Shown one piece after another: positions 33,400 through 45,042 of a stretch of DNA of 64,000 nt. The notes beneath the pieces are model-generated. The model ran no database searches, was not told where the DNA came from, and saw only the letters and a program-made list of their open reading frames with translations. The DNA comes from Lepidurus packardi (Eukaryota > Arthropoda > Branchiopoda > Notostraca > Triopsidae), in assembly GCA_023053545.1 (NCBI GenBank), contig JAKZAN010000001.1, positions 6,220,565-6,284,564 on the forward strand, read 5' to 3'. The position numbers and the translations under genes are program-made. Every line of letters begins with the position of its first letter. Position 1 is the stretch's first letter.

Positions 33400-36300
33400 A
33401 TGGGCTCAAAAGTGAGTAGTGCCTCCCAAGGAGGTGCAACTTATGCCTCTTCTACTGGTATCTCCTCGGCTGGGCAGAGCTCCAGCAGTCCGCATAGACA
33501 AGATCAAACGCAAAGCATTACGTCTTCGCTTATCAACTTGGTCACTAACAGGAACAATGCAACTCAAGCACCTTCGCATGCACCACCATCAGTCGCTCTC
33601 CGCGAATGTCGGCCAAGCAACGCCGCAGTTCGGCCGGCGTATTCCCGAAGTTATAGCACCTCTCACTCGGAGATGGTGGAAGACCACACGGACAATCTCG
33701 AGCCAAACCGTGGGTACCCTGAAGTGAACCGAAGTATGAGCATCAGCTCCAACGCTGGGGTCAATCGCAGCGAAAGTACTGGGAGCAGCAGTTCCGGAGG
33801 CTTTGGCAACTTCTTGAGTAATTTCAGTTTATGGCGCCCTTCAGTCAACTCGGACCGACAACGAACTCGTTCTTTATCTCATATGCCTGATGCTGAAGCT
33901 CAAGGGGGCCCTCACCCGGGTCGAGATGTATCACCCGGATTAGCCTTAGCATCGGATGAGAACAGAGCCGAAGTAGAACGAAACAATTATGGCCGAACGG
34001 GTTTAGGTCGTCTCCTTCCAGGGTCCAGTTCGGGCACCCGAAATCGGGACTCGCTCTCGGATCGTGATTTGACAGCGGCTCAAGACTTACTAGCTGAAGC
34101 TTCTCTGACTGGCTTGGGACTCAGTCTGGGCCGGGTCTTTGTAACCCATTCACTCCCAGCACACATTTGGGCCCTTAATGGTAAGTCAACATCCATCGCA
34201 AGAGTTCGTTCGTTTCACTCTGGCATGTTTAGCTGTCGTAATGCTTGGAGCGAGTTTTAATTTTCCCAGTTTTGCAGTTTTTTCCGTGTCCAAACAAGAA
34301 AACGACTGCATAATGATAAAGGTTTAGACTCCAATGGATGCTACTGCAGTCTGGCGTTCTATCTGAACGCCCTGTACTTAGCTAATGAGGGAAGGTCAGC
34401 TGCCCTTCAGGGAATAAATAAGTTTCTGCGTGAGATCTCTGGTAGGACTTTCGGAAATGTGCTCAACATCGTTCGTTTCGATTAATCTGGGATTTAGGCA
34501 GGGGAAAAAGGAACGGCTTCTGGTCCAGACTTTTTTTTAGGAAATGGAAACATCCTTGGAAGTTATGTTTATTAGGCTTAGCCGGTTGTACTGCTTGGGC
34601 GCTGCTTTTTACGGGGACGTTTAAAGTGTCAACAGGAACTTGGCAAACGTTAACAAGCGTGCCAAAGACGGTTTATTTGCAAGCAACCCATCGGTATTTT
34701 AAGGAAACGTGCCATGTCGTTATTTCTCTCTTTTTTGCTTGATGGTTTTCATGATGTGACAGCACGTCGCTTTGTTAGTTCCTTTTTTCTCTTCTTCTCT
34801 ACTTTTTCTTTGTCAGCCAATTGTCTGGCGCCTTATTGTGATTCGAAATCCTTGTCAACTTGAAAGCAGCCTTGACGTTCCTATGATACGGGTGCAAGAA
34901 TAGCGAAGTCTTAATTTAATGATGTTGATTACGCAGTTGGTTTCCGAGGCTAGTGTTTCAGGTTGATTCTTGAGACGCGTTCGTTTTGTACGTTTGACTT
35001 AAACTTAGACTAGCCAAACTACCTTGACTTACGCGTATAAGTCTTGGTTTTAGTATAAACTTTTAAAGTTTACGGAAGTCGACTTGGAAAGTCTAGATTC
35101 CAAACCGAACAGTTAGAAGCAAAAGTTTACAATTGCTCCACCCATGGGGCGGTGCTTGTCGAAAATAAACAAAATATTAATTGTTCGTTTTTCGGGTATG
35201 GATTTCAATAGCAAATTGTTATTTTTTTTTCTGGGGCAGTTGATTTTTTGCATTCTTGAATCAACGTAGTATTATCCGGGCCATCGAAGACGTGGCTGAG
35301 GATGATGTTGACGGGATAATTGTCTCCCATTGGTTGTTCGCAGTTTACGCTCGTGCTTCTGATCCAACAATTCAATACTTCAATGAAGGATAGTTGATTG
35401 TCAATTAAAATGATTTAAAAACCAATTAAAATATACTCAAAGTAGCGTATTATTGAAAAGCACGCAGTCTCTCGGCATGCGCTTAATAAACAAAGGAAGT
35501 TTGGGCACATGAGTACTCGTTGTAAACTTGCCTGGCTTGAGACCAAAATTAAAAGTCGGCTTTCGAAGTCTAAGTCGACTAGCTAAATAAAACGCTTATA
35601 AGCGCAAGTCTTGGGTAGACTTTTAAGTCGACTTAAATGTTCTCCAAAACGAAAGCGGTTTTGGTCTGTGTAAAGTTTAAGTATATCGAGTTCTCAAGCA
35701 GGCAAGAATTACGTAGTAGATGCGCACTGCGCTGAATACGATGTTCCCCATGGTTAGAAGAAGCACTCGTCTGCATTTTCTTGGCCCAAAACCCAAAAAG
35801 CTCCGACTTAGTGGGGTTTCGCGTTTTTGATTTGTAGCGGAAGAATTGTTGCGGGTGAATGATGTATGTATTTGTCATAAAAGTATAGCTTAGGCCGTGT
35901 GAGATTTTCGGGTAAACGAAGCGAAATTGAGGAAGAGGGACGCCAAAGGCGTCGACACGAGCTGGGCGATTGCGCGAGCATCGATCGACGACCGCACTAC
36001 CAGTTCCTGGCGTTTCCCCCGAGATCACTACCACAATATTACAGAGCCCTTACTTTATACACGGCTAGCTGGAAGCTTAGTGTTGAACGATTAGCATTGT
36101 TACTTGCTTTCTGGCCTTTTCGCCAGCCAAATTTCTCTAGGTGAACGGAGAACAGATTGGCGCGATGGCTCGAATCAATTCCCTCAGTCGGATTTTCTCT
36201 CTCCCGTCGTTGTTGTCCGCCAACTTGGATTAAACCGTTCCGCTTTTGCGCTAGTGGCCATACAAGTGCGGGCTAAACTATTTGCCAAAACATTAGTATA

Positions 36301-39300
36301 TTTACCTAAGACCCTTGGACTCGCCAACGGATTCAAAAGTCAACGTTATCTCTACAGAAAGCTTAAAACAAAGCTTGGCCTCTGGCCCAGATTTGCTTGT
36401 GAAAAAAACGTGGGCAAGTTCCCAAAAAGGAGTGCCAGAACTCTTGTTGAAAGATTTTTTTCATTTAAAAAAATTAATCCAAACGTGACGTGTTAGGGGG
36501 TTTTGAATAGTCTTCGCGAAAAGCAGGGCGTTTCTCGCAGGATTGCATTGATTCCACAAGTGGGTGGTTCTGGTGGTGGTGGCGAGTTAGTATTAGAAAA
36601 TTGTCTGCCTCTTAAAACGCGATAGACCGCCGCATCCCATCTCGCGCTGACAAAGGGTTTGGTCCTGGAATAGCCTCCACACATCTTATGTTGCTCCACG
36701 CACACTCGATACATCCCCACGCTCATATCGGACTAGCTTAAAGGGGCTCTTACACTTTCTCGCGTGATTATGGATCTTCTTTACTAGAAGTTGAGCTAAA
36801 ATTAGACGTAAAATAGTACATTGGATGGGCCGGTACAGGGGATTGCGTCCTTTTTTAAGTGGATTCCGGCACTTGCATCTGTAATAACAGTGACATTCTG
36901 CTCTGTGGTCTCTGAAGGAACCTGAAGCAACATGCTGCTGCTTGTTTGCCTAGCAAGTGGTATGATCCTGGCGTATAAGTGAGAAAAATACGGTTTCCTG
37001 CTTGCAAATTGCGGAAATTCGATTCCAACAAGGGCAATGGGGATTGTAATCGGGTCATGTGTGGCTCAAGAGACAGCGAACGTGACTGCAAATGGCGAAA
37101 GCTCGGATGCCAGCGATCGCTCAACTTCCTTGGTGATTGCGGAATCAAATGCTGGTATTACGGATCATGGAACTGCAACTGCCGTCTTGGATGCGCTCAG
37201 AGTGGATCATAATCATGCACGGCCGGCTATTTTCGTGCCGGATTTGATGCAAGTGCGACAGCATAGGATGAGAAGGCTTTTGTATGGTAAAACACTTTCG
37301 GTGGCTTACCTTCATTTTTCCACTTCATTTTTTGCTGTTTGCTGATTTGTTTTCAGACAACCAACTCCATTTTCGTTTTCGTAGATCCCAGAAAGGGTTA
37401 TTCGCGAGGATTTATAGAGCAATGGTGTGTAATGATTTATTGTGGAGATGGGTTAACTCGAAAAGGAGTGAGTCGACCGAAAGGACAGTTTTTGTTGCGT
37501 GGATCCTCTTCCTCCCGCCAAAGCAGATCCTTTGCCCATACTATTAGTGAGAAAGTGAATTTCTCCGGCTTTCAGGACAATTTTAACAAGAGCAAGCGAG
37601 CTAGAAAACGAAATTCCTTCATTCCTTGGTTTCCGCTTCCAGGTCGGGTTAAAGAGTGACGAAACTGGTAGGATAAGCCGAATATTTAACTAGAAAAAGG
37701 GAGTTATTTTATCTCGGCTTTTTGTTCTTTGGCATTTGGGCACAAGTTTCCTACAGAGAATTGGGGGGGGGGGGGGAGGGGCGAAAGGTTAAAGGTATCC
37801 GGCCATTGTGTTCTGCGTTCGTGTGTACTGTGTATCGGCAAAATCGATGCTATGCAATACCACCCAAGCTCCAGGACTGCACAAACATTAGCTTGAGCAG
37901 ACATGAATTTTGGCTCGCAATGCCGTTGCATTTTTAATATGTCTACCCCGAACGGCTGGCTTGTCTCTCACCTGATGATATTGGAAAAAACGCACGATTT
38001 TTTTTATTTGTACCCTCCTTTGTGTTATTACTATATGAAACAGAAGAAGAGAATGAGGAAAATGGGTATCTCACCCTTGTTAGTTTTGGTTGTATTATTA
38101 TTTTTTTGCAGGTATCAAGTGTCCGGTGTGCTCCAAGTTTGTGATGCCTGATGATATCGAATGCCATTTAGTGATGTGCCTGACGAAACCGAGACTCAGC
38201 TATAACGGTAAGTTTCATGGGCGAAATAAAAAGGAGTGTGTGGATGTTGGGTTAGAAGTCCATTGTATTGGATAGGGTTTAAGGGTCAGAGGACCTTGAG
38301 AGAAAAAACGAGGGAAAAAATTATTTCGTGAAAAGGGATTCTAATAAAATGTTTGCTTTGACAGAGGATGTGCTGGCAGAAGACAAAGGAGAGTGCGTCA
38401 TTTGCTTGGAAGAATTGTTACAAGGACACACCATTGCTCGTCTGCCCTGTCTTTGCGTCTATCACAAGAAGTAAGTACGGGGATGATATGACACGTCTTT
38501 GAAGAATTAGCTCATTTGCTACGTTTCGAGAGAAAAGCTTTTTAAGCCTGTCCATGAACACACGCGTCTGCCGGTGTTGCGTAAGATACGTTCTTGTGAC
38601 TCGTTCACTGAATGGTAAAAGGGGACCGCAGGTGCAGGTTTAACGAACCGTATTCTCCTTGAATCAGGGGGTCAATAAGTAAACTTCGGCTTGAGTTTGT
38701 TGAAGAAGAGTTGACAGACGAGCGAGTCTTTATGGGGTCTTTGGAGTAAAACTCATGGCACGTATAAAGATGCAAGAAGGGAATATAAACTGTTTACAAG
38801 TTAATGTAATATAAATTTTAACAATGTTAATAACTTAATAATTTTAATAATGTTAATGTAATAATTTAATAATTTTTTATATTTTATTTACATATTTTTC
38901 TTATTTATTTTTATATTATTTTATATATTTTTAATATTTTAATAATGTTAATGTAATATAAATTAATTGAAAACAAAAGTCTATTGCAAGGTGGTAAAGT
39001 TTGTTTAAAGGCACTTCTTATTGTGAACAGAACTGGACAACGGCTTTGCCCTTTAGGATGAACCTTCATTTTATTGTGAACCCGGTTGTGATGGACTGTC
39101 ATTTTCTCGTGTACCGCTCAACTAGATGGCTTCCCGCTTCATGCAAAAAACGCATTTAGTTCTACTGTGCTCAAGGGCAGGGTAGAACTAAGGAGCTGAA
39201 CTGCGACTTGCGTTTTTCGCATTTTCTCGTCTACGGGGATTTCGTCATACTTAACTGATGAACGGACCAGTTCACAATAAAGTTTGCTTCAAGGCCATGG

Positions 39301-40147
39301 TGAACTGCAAGTAATTCATAATTTTTGTCAACAGATGGCATTGACGTCATACCCTCTATACCTATTTACAATTTTCGTAACTTTTTCAAAGCTTTTTCAA
39401 CATTCTAACTAAATCATGTATCTAAATCTTTTCACTCGACCTACCAATATGTTTTTTTATTAAGATATATAAAAAAGAACTGTTTAATTATATCGTTAAG
39501 TTTATTTTAAAGTTTTATTTAAAGTTGCTGCATTCTCGTAATGTAGCAACACGTTTTTCGGATTTTGCGAACCTATGTCATGTATCCCGCCGTCAAAAAT
39601 GACACTCGTGTGTCAGTTTCGAACGGGGAACTTTTCATTCTACAAATAATGGGGTGAAAGAAAGTAAAAGTTTTAACAATTCTCGAAAGTTGAGGAGGAT
39701 CGTTAACCTTAGCTAACCTAACCTACTACATTTCCAATCCAACTACCAATTTTCAACTCGAGTGACACCTGTTGTCACTCTTTTTCCGGAGAACGTTTTT
39801 GCAACAATATGATACATTTAGTGTCAGTTTTATCTCCGGGTTCTGAAACCGGAGAATTTCTTGTAATAATATAGAGGAATGACATCAGTGAAATTTTTGA
39901 TAAAAATGATTAACAACCAGTTACAGTTCACCGTGATCTTAATTATGACCTTTCGGAAGGAATTACCAAGGGAAAATTGCCAAGTTTCTTTTATTCTGTT
40001 CTATTTTGTGTTTTTTTTACTAGTCTTATGTAGCCTTGTAATTTTCAAAGGAATATGAGTAAAACTATGCTTCGTTGATTTTTTTCTAGTTGCATCGATG
40101 ATTGGTTTGAGGTAAACCGTTCCTGTCCGGAACATCCTTCCGATTGA
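33400..40147 (+). CDS. ZNRF1/2-type E3 ubiquitin ligase
   Basis: Join of 33400-34180, 38112-38207, 38365-38470 and 40090-40147, all GT-AG with matching phases, giving 346 residues. It starts MGSKVSSASQG, an N-myristoylation consensus (Gly2, Ser6). A long Ser/Arg-rich region follows, then SLPAHIWALNG, a zinc-finger motif CPVCSKFVMPDD...C...H...C (264-283), and a RING from Cys303 to His343 (CVICLEEL, LPCLCVYHK, WFEVNRSCPEHPSD at the C-terminus). The last 85 residues closely match vertebrate ZNRF1/ZNRF2, which are membrane- and endosome-associated RING E3 ligases. The vertebrate proteins are shorter (about 230-240 residues); the extra length here is in the N-terminal disordered part. An acceptor immediately before the ATG implies an upstream 5' UTR exon. 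It converges on RMC1. Confidence 0.93.
34181..37036 (+). other. ZNRF intron 1, left part
   Basis: No supported exon. Three AAGTCGACTT-type palindromes occur at 35076, 35571 and 35624, with loosely inverted surroundings that may mark an old, decayed element. Confidence 0.4.
37037..37286 (+). CDS. Alternative ZNRF first exon, myristoylatable (candidate)
   Basis: Inside ZNRF intron 1 an ATG at 37037 opens 83 codons up to a phase-1 donor (TATG|GTAAAA). ZNRF exon 2 (38112) requires phase 1, so the join reads RRLLYG then IKCPVCSKF. The peptide starts MGIVIGSC: Gly2 and Ser7 suit N-myristoylation and Cys8 could be palmitoylated, paralleling the MGSKVSS start of the main form. The middle has RPAIFVPDLMQVRQHRMRR. 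An in-frame TGA lies about 50 nt upstream with no good acceptor between, so a start exon with its own promoter is the simplest reading. The resulting protein would be about 169 residues and keep both zinc modules. I have no transcript evidence. Confidence 0.6.
37287..38111 (+). other. ZNRF intron between the alternative exon and exon 2
   Basis: Contains a 14-base G tract (37763-37776). No exon seen. Confidence 0.6.
37763..37776. repeat. Poly-G tract, 14 bases
   Basis: Pure G run on plus in a ZNRF intron. Confidence 0.95.
38471..40089 (+). other. ZNRF intron 3
   Basis: 1.6 kb with an extremely AT-rich core (about 38795-38965, TAAT/TTTA repeats). A short imperfect inverted motif follows (CTTATTGTGAAC near 39017 and its complement near 39270), and a TTAGG-like motif lies around 39710. 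It may hold a decayed insertion. No gene. Confidence 0.5.
38795..38965. repeat. AT-rich low-complexity stretch
   Basis: Repeats of TAATAATTTTA and TTAATGTAATATAAA type, almost no G or C. Confidence 0.85.
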
Positions 40148-41046
40148 TTCCTTTTGGGTTTCCTGGTTGCCATAAAGACGGATACAACTGGGTGATTTAT
40201 AACCTGTACGCGCAACAAAAAGAAAAAATAGGAGAGAGAGAAAGCGGACGGAAGGACGGAGATTCTATTTTACTACTGACCTGACTAGATCGGAATCATC
40301 ACTGGATAGCCCCTGTTTCTTCTCTGCTTTTCTTCCGTGGCAGCTGCAAATTCGGCTCTGACCTTTTTTTTTGCTCGCCCTTCTGCAGTAGATGACTGTG
40401 ATACTGACAGCCAACAGCACTTTCCAAGCGAGTTCGAAAGCACGAACGAATGATGATTAGAACTTGAGTGAAATTTTCGCTACAATGGAGGAAGACAGTT
40501 TATGAAGTTCAAGTTGATCGTCGTACTGCGTATGCAAGTAGACAGGATTTGAATAACTGTTCATGGAGCAGGGTTTTTCTCTTGTTATCGTTCTGAATTT
40601 TTCGCTAACACAAAATCAGCATGTTTTTCTTGAAATTTGTCTGCAAGTGATTAAAAGAAGATGATATAGACTAGTCGTAGGGCGCCTGAAACTTCAAAGA
40701 AAGAACGAGCTATTTGCTACCGGAAACACTTGTTTCATTACGGCTGGGAAAATCGGCATGATCAAGGAGCCCAGCAAGATTGTAGGGGTTTGTTTTTAAT
40801 CCTTTATGCATATATTCCCCTACTCCCCCCTTGTTAACCGAATTTGCGCGATGTGTAATATATAATGAATTGGCTAAAAAGGTTTGATTTGTTGGGCATA
40901 ACAAATTTATTAGTAGAGTGACGGAGAGTCAAGTATTGTATACACAAGTGGATTAATTCCATGCATCCCGACTGGGTCTTTTAAAAAAATCACAAATTGT
41001 TATGTTCCCGCGTCTTTTTGCTTTTGTACATGAAATTCTTCTGTCT
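40148..41046. other. Intergenic region between convergent ZNRF and RMC1
   Basis: Expected to hold the two 3' UTRs. A minus-strand AATAAA for RMC1 is at 40906-40911. I found no canonical hexamer for ZNRF. Confidence 0.6.
40906..40911 (-). terminator. Poly(A) signal AATAAA for RMC1
   Basis: TTTATT on plus, about 135 nt downstream of the RMC1 stop codon. The distance is typical for a compact gene. Confidence 0.5.
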
Positions 41047-43896
41047 TCACTGGGTGGCCAGGAAAGAAGTTTCTATGCCAAAAAGCGTCTGGAAATGTTG
41101 AACGTAGGCTTCGCAGTGTTCCCCTGCCATGCGTGCATGAGCTAAATAATAACAAAAAATAAGCTAATTGTAACCTTTAACGAAGGCAGGATTCCCCCTT
41201 AATTTGGCGTTTCTTTGCTCGAAGAATTTATACACGGTATAAAAGACAATAGGGTCATTGCTTAATTTGGCCGCTTCCAGCAGCTTGCGTGCCGATACGG
41301 AATCAGTGTAACCCAGGTTTCGTGTAAACCTAATTCATTCGACGAATGAAATATTTTTCTTTTTATGTGGATTTTCCTGTTTGGCAGAAGTTTTTAAAAG
41401 GTTTTCTGTTTGCTTACCTGAGAGCGAGCAAAACTTGAGATTTTGAGAGCAGCACTTCTACAATTTCTTCATTAGCCGTGTTTAAACGCTTGAGCATATC
41501 TAATGCAATTTGGTACGCGGGAGGGTACACGCCTTCCAAAGAGAGTAACAAGCATGCCTGATAAAGAAGTAAACAGGGATCCGGATCCGCTGGAGTTAAC
41601 TAAAAGAAGACCCCTTTTCCAGGATGTGCGGATAAAAGTGGTTTACCAAGGGTTTCGAATCAGAAATGGCATGGTACTGCAGCATCTGATGCAATTGGTA
41701 AAACTGGCCAAGTTTCACACAAGCTTCAATGAGCATTTCGTACAGGAAATGCTGCACAGGAACGCGCCATTGAATCAAAGAGCGAATGTACTCGGAGAGA
41801 ACCGCCAGGAACCATTTACAATTTCGGGAATTGATTTTTTCTCCCACTTGGAAGTCCGGAGACAGCGATATGTCGGCTGTATCCTCGGCCTGCTTGAAGG
41901 TTGAATGTCCCGGTTTCTGACCGTTAATAAACCCCTCAGCCGAAGGACAGAATACGTGAGTATAGACATCACTTTGCTCGATAACCACCGGAGGTTTCGT
42001 AGTCATTAATTTCAGACAGGATGAGCCTGAAACGGGCGTAGCCATCTGTCTCACACCAAGTTAGTACTAAAAGAACGATTCTTGGCTAGGACGTGGTGGT
42101 ACCTGGCTTTGCATTTCAATTTCCAGATAATTGCGGTACGTCTCATTTGTTTTATCAAAAACCTGGCCCAGCAACTCCAAACTGATGCGATACGGACCAA
42201 TCCAGTCCTTGATTGCTTTGAGGACCAATCCTTGGGCTTTGGTTCGCTGGAGCAAAAACTCCACCAACGTTATGGGATTCGGCATGAGAACCAAGGACGG
42301 TGCCAAATCCAGCTCCAAAGTCCAAAGATAGCCCAAACGTGCATCAATGATTATGCTTGGTTGGAAAAACACCCAGTTGTTTGAATCTAAAAAAGTCAAA
42401 CATACATTACAATATATATTGAAACAGTACATATATTTAAATACTTACAGAGCTCACATGGCACATCTGCCCCAACAGTCATGGTCTTGGAGCTTAAGAC
42501 CGGGTCCAAATACGTAACTTTGCCATCAGAATGACTATGGCTTTCCAAGTGAACGTCGAAAAGAGTCGAAGTCTAGCATACGAAGATAATTTACGGTTAT
42601 ATGTAACAAAGTAAACCATGTGCATTAGAGTTTATATGAACTAGAAGGTACTTTCGACGCTTGGTGATGTACAATCATAAGGTTGTCAATCACACTCATA
42701 GCAAATCGTCCGCTCGATTCCATTGTTAATACATGCGTCTTGTGTGACGTTCCATCTCTGCAATCAATCATTTATTACTTTGCTTTGTGTTTTCACGGAG
42801 CCTATTAGTACTTGGATAGGGTGTAGAGGACAATTTCTGCTCCTAGAGTGGGTGTAGGCGAGGCTGTCGGCGAAGTGCGATTTTGATGACGAAGAACAGC
42901 GATCATAGTTTGTTGATACAAGCTAGCCAACACAACGTCCCTTTCCAAGATGCAAACTCGCGGAGGTTTGGGTATGTTTGTAATTTCCACTAGGTATTTT
43001 TAAAAAATTGGAAGTCTGGATATTCATAAGGTAGGGTAAGAGTATCGAGTTACCTTCGATCTTGTTGGCCTTATAAAGTTGACCGTTTTTATACAAGAAA
43101 GGCTGCAACAAGTTACCTAGGGTACCTGAAGACAGTACAAGCAGATTCGATGGCGTTGAGAAGACAAACCAATTAATTTGTAATACATGGCTTTTGACTA
43201 GTTTGACCGCTTGCTTTTCTGCGTTCACCTTAAAAAACACAAACGTATACATTTTTGATGAAGTTCGATTTGTTTGGTACTTGGTAGTGCTCGATGGCTT
43301 GGTCCGTGATAAAGACGATTTCATTGTCGGAGAGCCACACAAATCCGAGGATTGCAGCCGTTTTACCTTTACATGATTGTAAGTATTCGTCGTCACTCGG
43401 TACGGTAGTGAAGTTTATGAATTCCTATGGAACAAAATGAACGTTCAGAAAATCGGTACACAAATTTTGGACAAGTATAACATATATACCACTGAGGATT
43501 TGGTACGTTGAATTGACAGAATAGTGTGGTCTGGCGAGAATTTCATGGAGACAATAGGACCTTTATCTTTCAAGGAAAAGGAAGGTGCGAATGGGGTCGA
43601 CACATTCTTCACCGAAACAGACAAACCTCCTGCCGTGCGGACAATCAGGATCTAGTAATGCAAATCCTGACAAATCTGACCAATATTCCCGTTTTGCCAA
43701 TACAGGTCAATGAGTACAAATGCATGTCCCTTTTATACTTTTAGTGATTTATGGTTACAAACTAAAAGCATAGAGAAGAAGTTTAATTTGTGTATACCTC
43801 TTGATTACTTTCGTCGAAAAATATGTTGGTGACTTTGCTGACTGGCTCAAATTGTAACGGAGCAGCATTTAAGCGCAAGACATCGTTGTTTTCCAT
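41047..43896 (-). CDS. RMC1: Regulator of MON1-CCZ1 complex (Mic1 / C18orf8 family)
   Basis: Join of minus-strand exons 43896-43798, 43651-43490, 43424-43281, 43228-43054, 42989-42812, 42757-42652, 42572-42449, 42386-42103, 42045-41647, 41557-41418, 41329-41175 and 41123-41047. All phases fit and the product is 680 residues (human 657). RMC1 has an N-terminal WD40-like beta-propeller and a C-terminal Mic1 helical domain. It associates with the Mon1-Ccz1 GEF that activates Rab7 on late endosomes. Family-diagnostic segments are FFDESNQE, FVWLSDNEIVFITDQ, GAEIVLYTL, SDVYTHVF, YIRSLIQW, LQYHAISDSKPLACLLLSLE, LDMLKRLNTANEEIVEVLLS and GEHCEAYVQHFQTLFG. Acceptors at 41557 and 41123 were chosen over nearer AGs because they restore the conserved KPL-ACLLLS and VK-GEHC joins. 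The first intron is 146 nt and the rest 51-89 nt, unlike E75. Confidence 0.93.
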
Positions 43897-44149
43897 ACTA
43901 AGTAGATAAAAACAAAACCTGTTGCATATCAATCGTCAAATTTTAAGTAATAATGTAGAGTTTTAGGCAGAACTAGCGTAAATTCAAGCTCTTCTATGCA
44001 AGTGGCCTTTGCTTATCTGGGTTGATTTGTTATTGTTGCCAACGGTGAAATACAGAAAGATATTAATACCTCCGCATTGGCTCGTGGCGCTGCTGTACCC
44101 CTCCAAAGTGCAACGAAAAATATATTTTTTTCTAAGGAAACCTAACGTA
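43897..44149. other. RMC1 promoter-side region
   Basis: About 250 bp between the RMC1 start codon and the first transposon-like sequence. It must contain the RMC1 5' UTR and core promoter unless these lie in the transposon block. No TATA box is evident. Confidence 0.4.
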
Positions 44150-44172
44150 ATTTAACCCAACCTAACCTAAAG
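44140..44172. repeat. Interstitial TTAGG-like motif
   Basis: CCTAAC ... CCCAACCTAACCTAA, a short degenerate (CCTAA)n. Similar pieces occur at about 39706-39727 and 50659-50682. TTAGG is the common arthropod telomere unit. Confidence 0.5.
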
Positions 44173-44263
44173 CCGGTTCAGCTAGCCCCAGTATGAGATA
44201 GTACATGGTAGAAGGAAAAAAAATTGACCAAGGAGAGCATCGAACACTCCTCCGCAGTAAAAC

Positions 44264-44400
44264 AAGACGACAGGATGAACTGTCGAATAAGCTGTGCCAG
44301 GGAGTCCGTGTGAGTTGTGGATGACGTGGTGTTCTGTGGTTCTGGTAGATGGCTGTGTAGTTGAATGACGGTGGTCAAGCGTGTGTTGATGTGTGTTATT
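44264..44400. repeat. RPA module A, 3' flank repeat
   Basis: Starts AAACAAGACGACAGGATGAA and continues CGAATAAGCTGTG. The same order with a few changes occurs at 59665-59800, downstream of the other RPA-like gene, so the modules are homologous beyond the coding part. Confidence 0.7.
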
Positions 44401-45042
44401 ATATGTTAAGAAAATCGACACTGGTTTTGATCTGTTGTAAAAGTGTATAATTAGCTGTTTGGTAATTATTCTGTGTTGTTTTGTTTGGTAAGTTTTATTT
44501 GTTTCTGCGTAGTTTTGGTAATTTGTTTTTGTGGGTATGAATGTTAGTGTGTAATGAGTTTCGTTATGCTTTACTAAGGAGTGTTGTGTTTAGAGAGCTG
44601 AGAGTTAAGCGATATTTGTGTATTTATTTGCAAATTTGAGTACGACGTCGTTGGCCTTAGGTGGTGTATCTGTTGTCGTTTTTGCCACTTGTCTGTTTAA
44701 TGTAGTTTCATTGCATTATTTTGAGTATTCGTTTTTATTGCTTTAGTTTTTTAATTGCTTAGTTTTTTTGTGTGACAATTTTTTTGGCATTTCGTTTTGG
44801 AACGCGTCTTGTTGTAAGATAAGAATTGGTATATTAATAACCTTTTTTTTATTGTAGACACGTTTGGTATATAGTCTTTGTTTTGCGGCTTGTGGAGCTG
44901 TTGCGGTTTTACCTGTAAGAATTGCAGTGTTATAATTAATAAACGACAGTTTAATTGGAACATTTATATTGAAATCGTCTTGGATACAGGTACATGATTA
45001 CAGAAATGTCACAAAATAGTGGAGGGGATTAGTATGGGTTCT

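Noticed and set aside
41503-42384. Plus-strand frames of 100-133 codons within RMC1
   Set aside because: Antisense shadows of conserved RMC1 exons.
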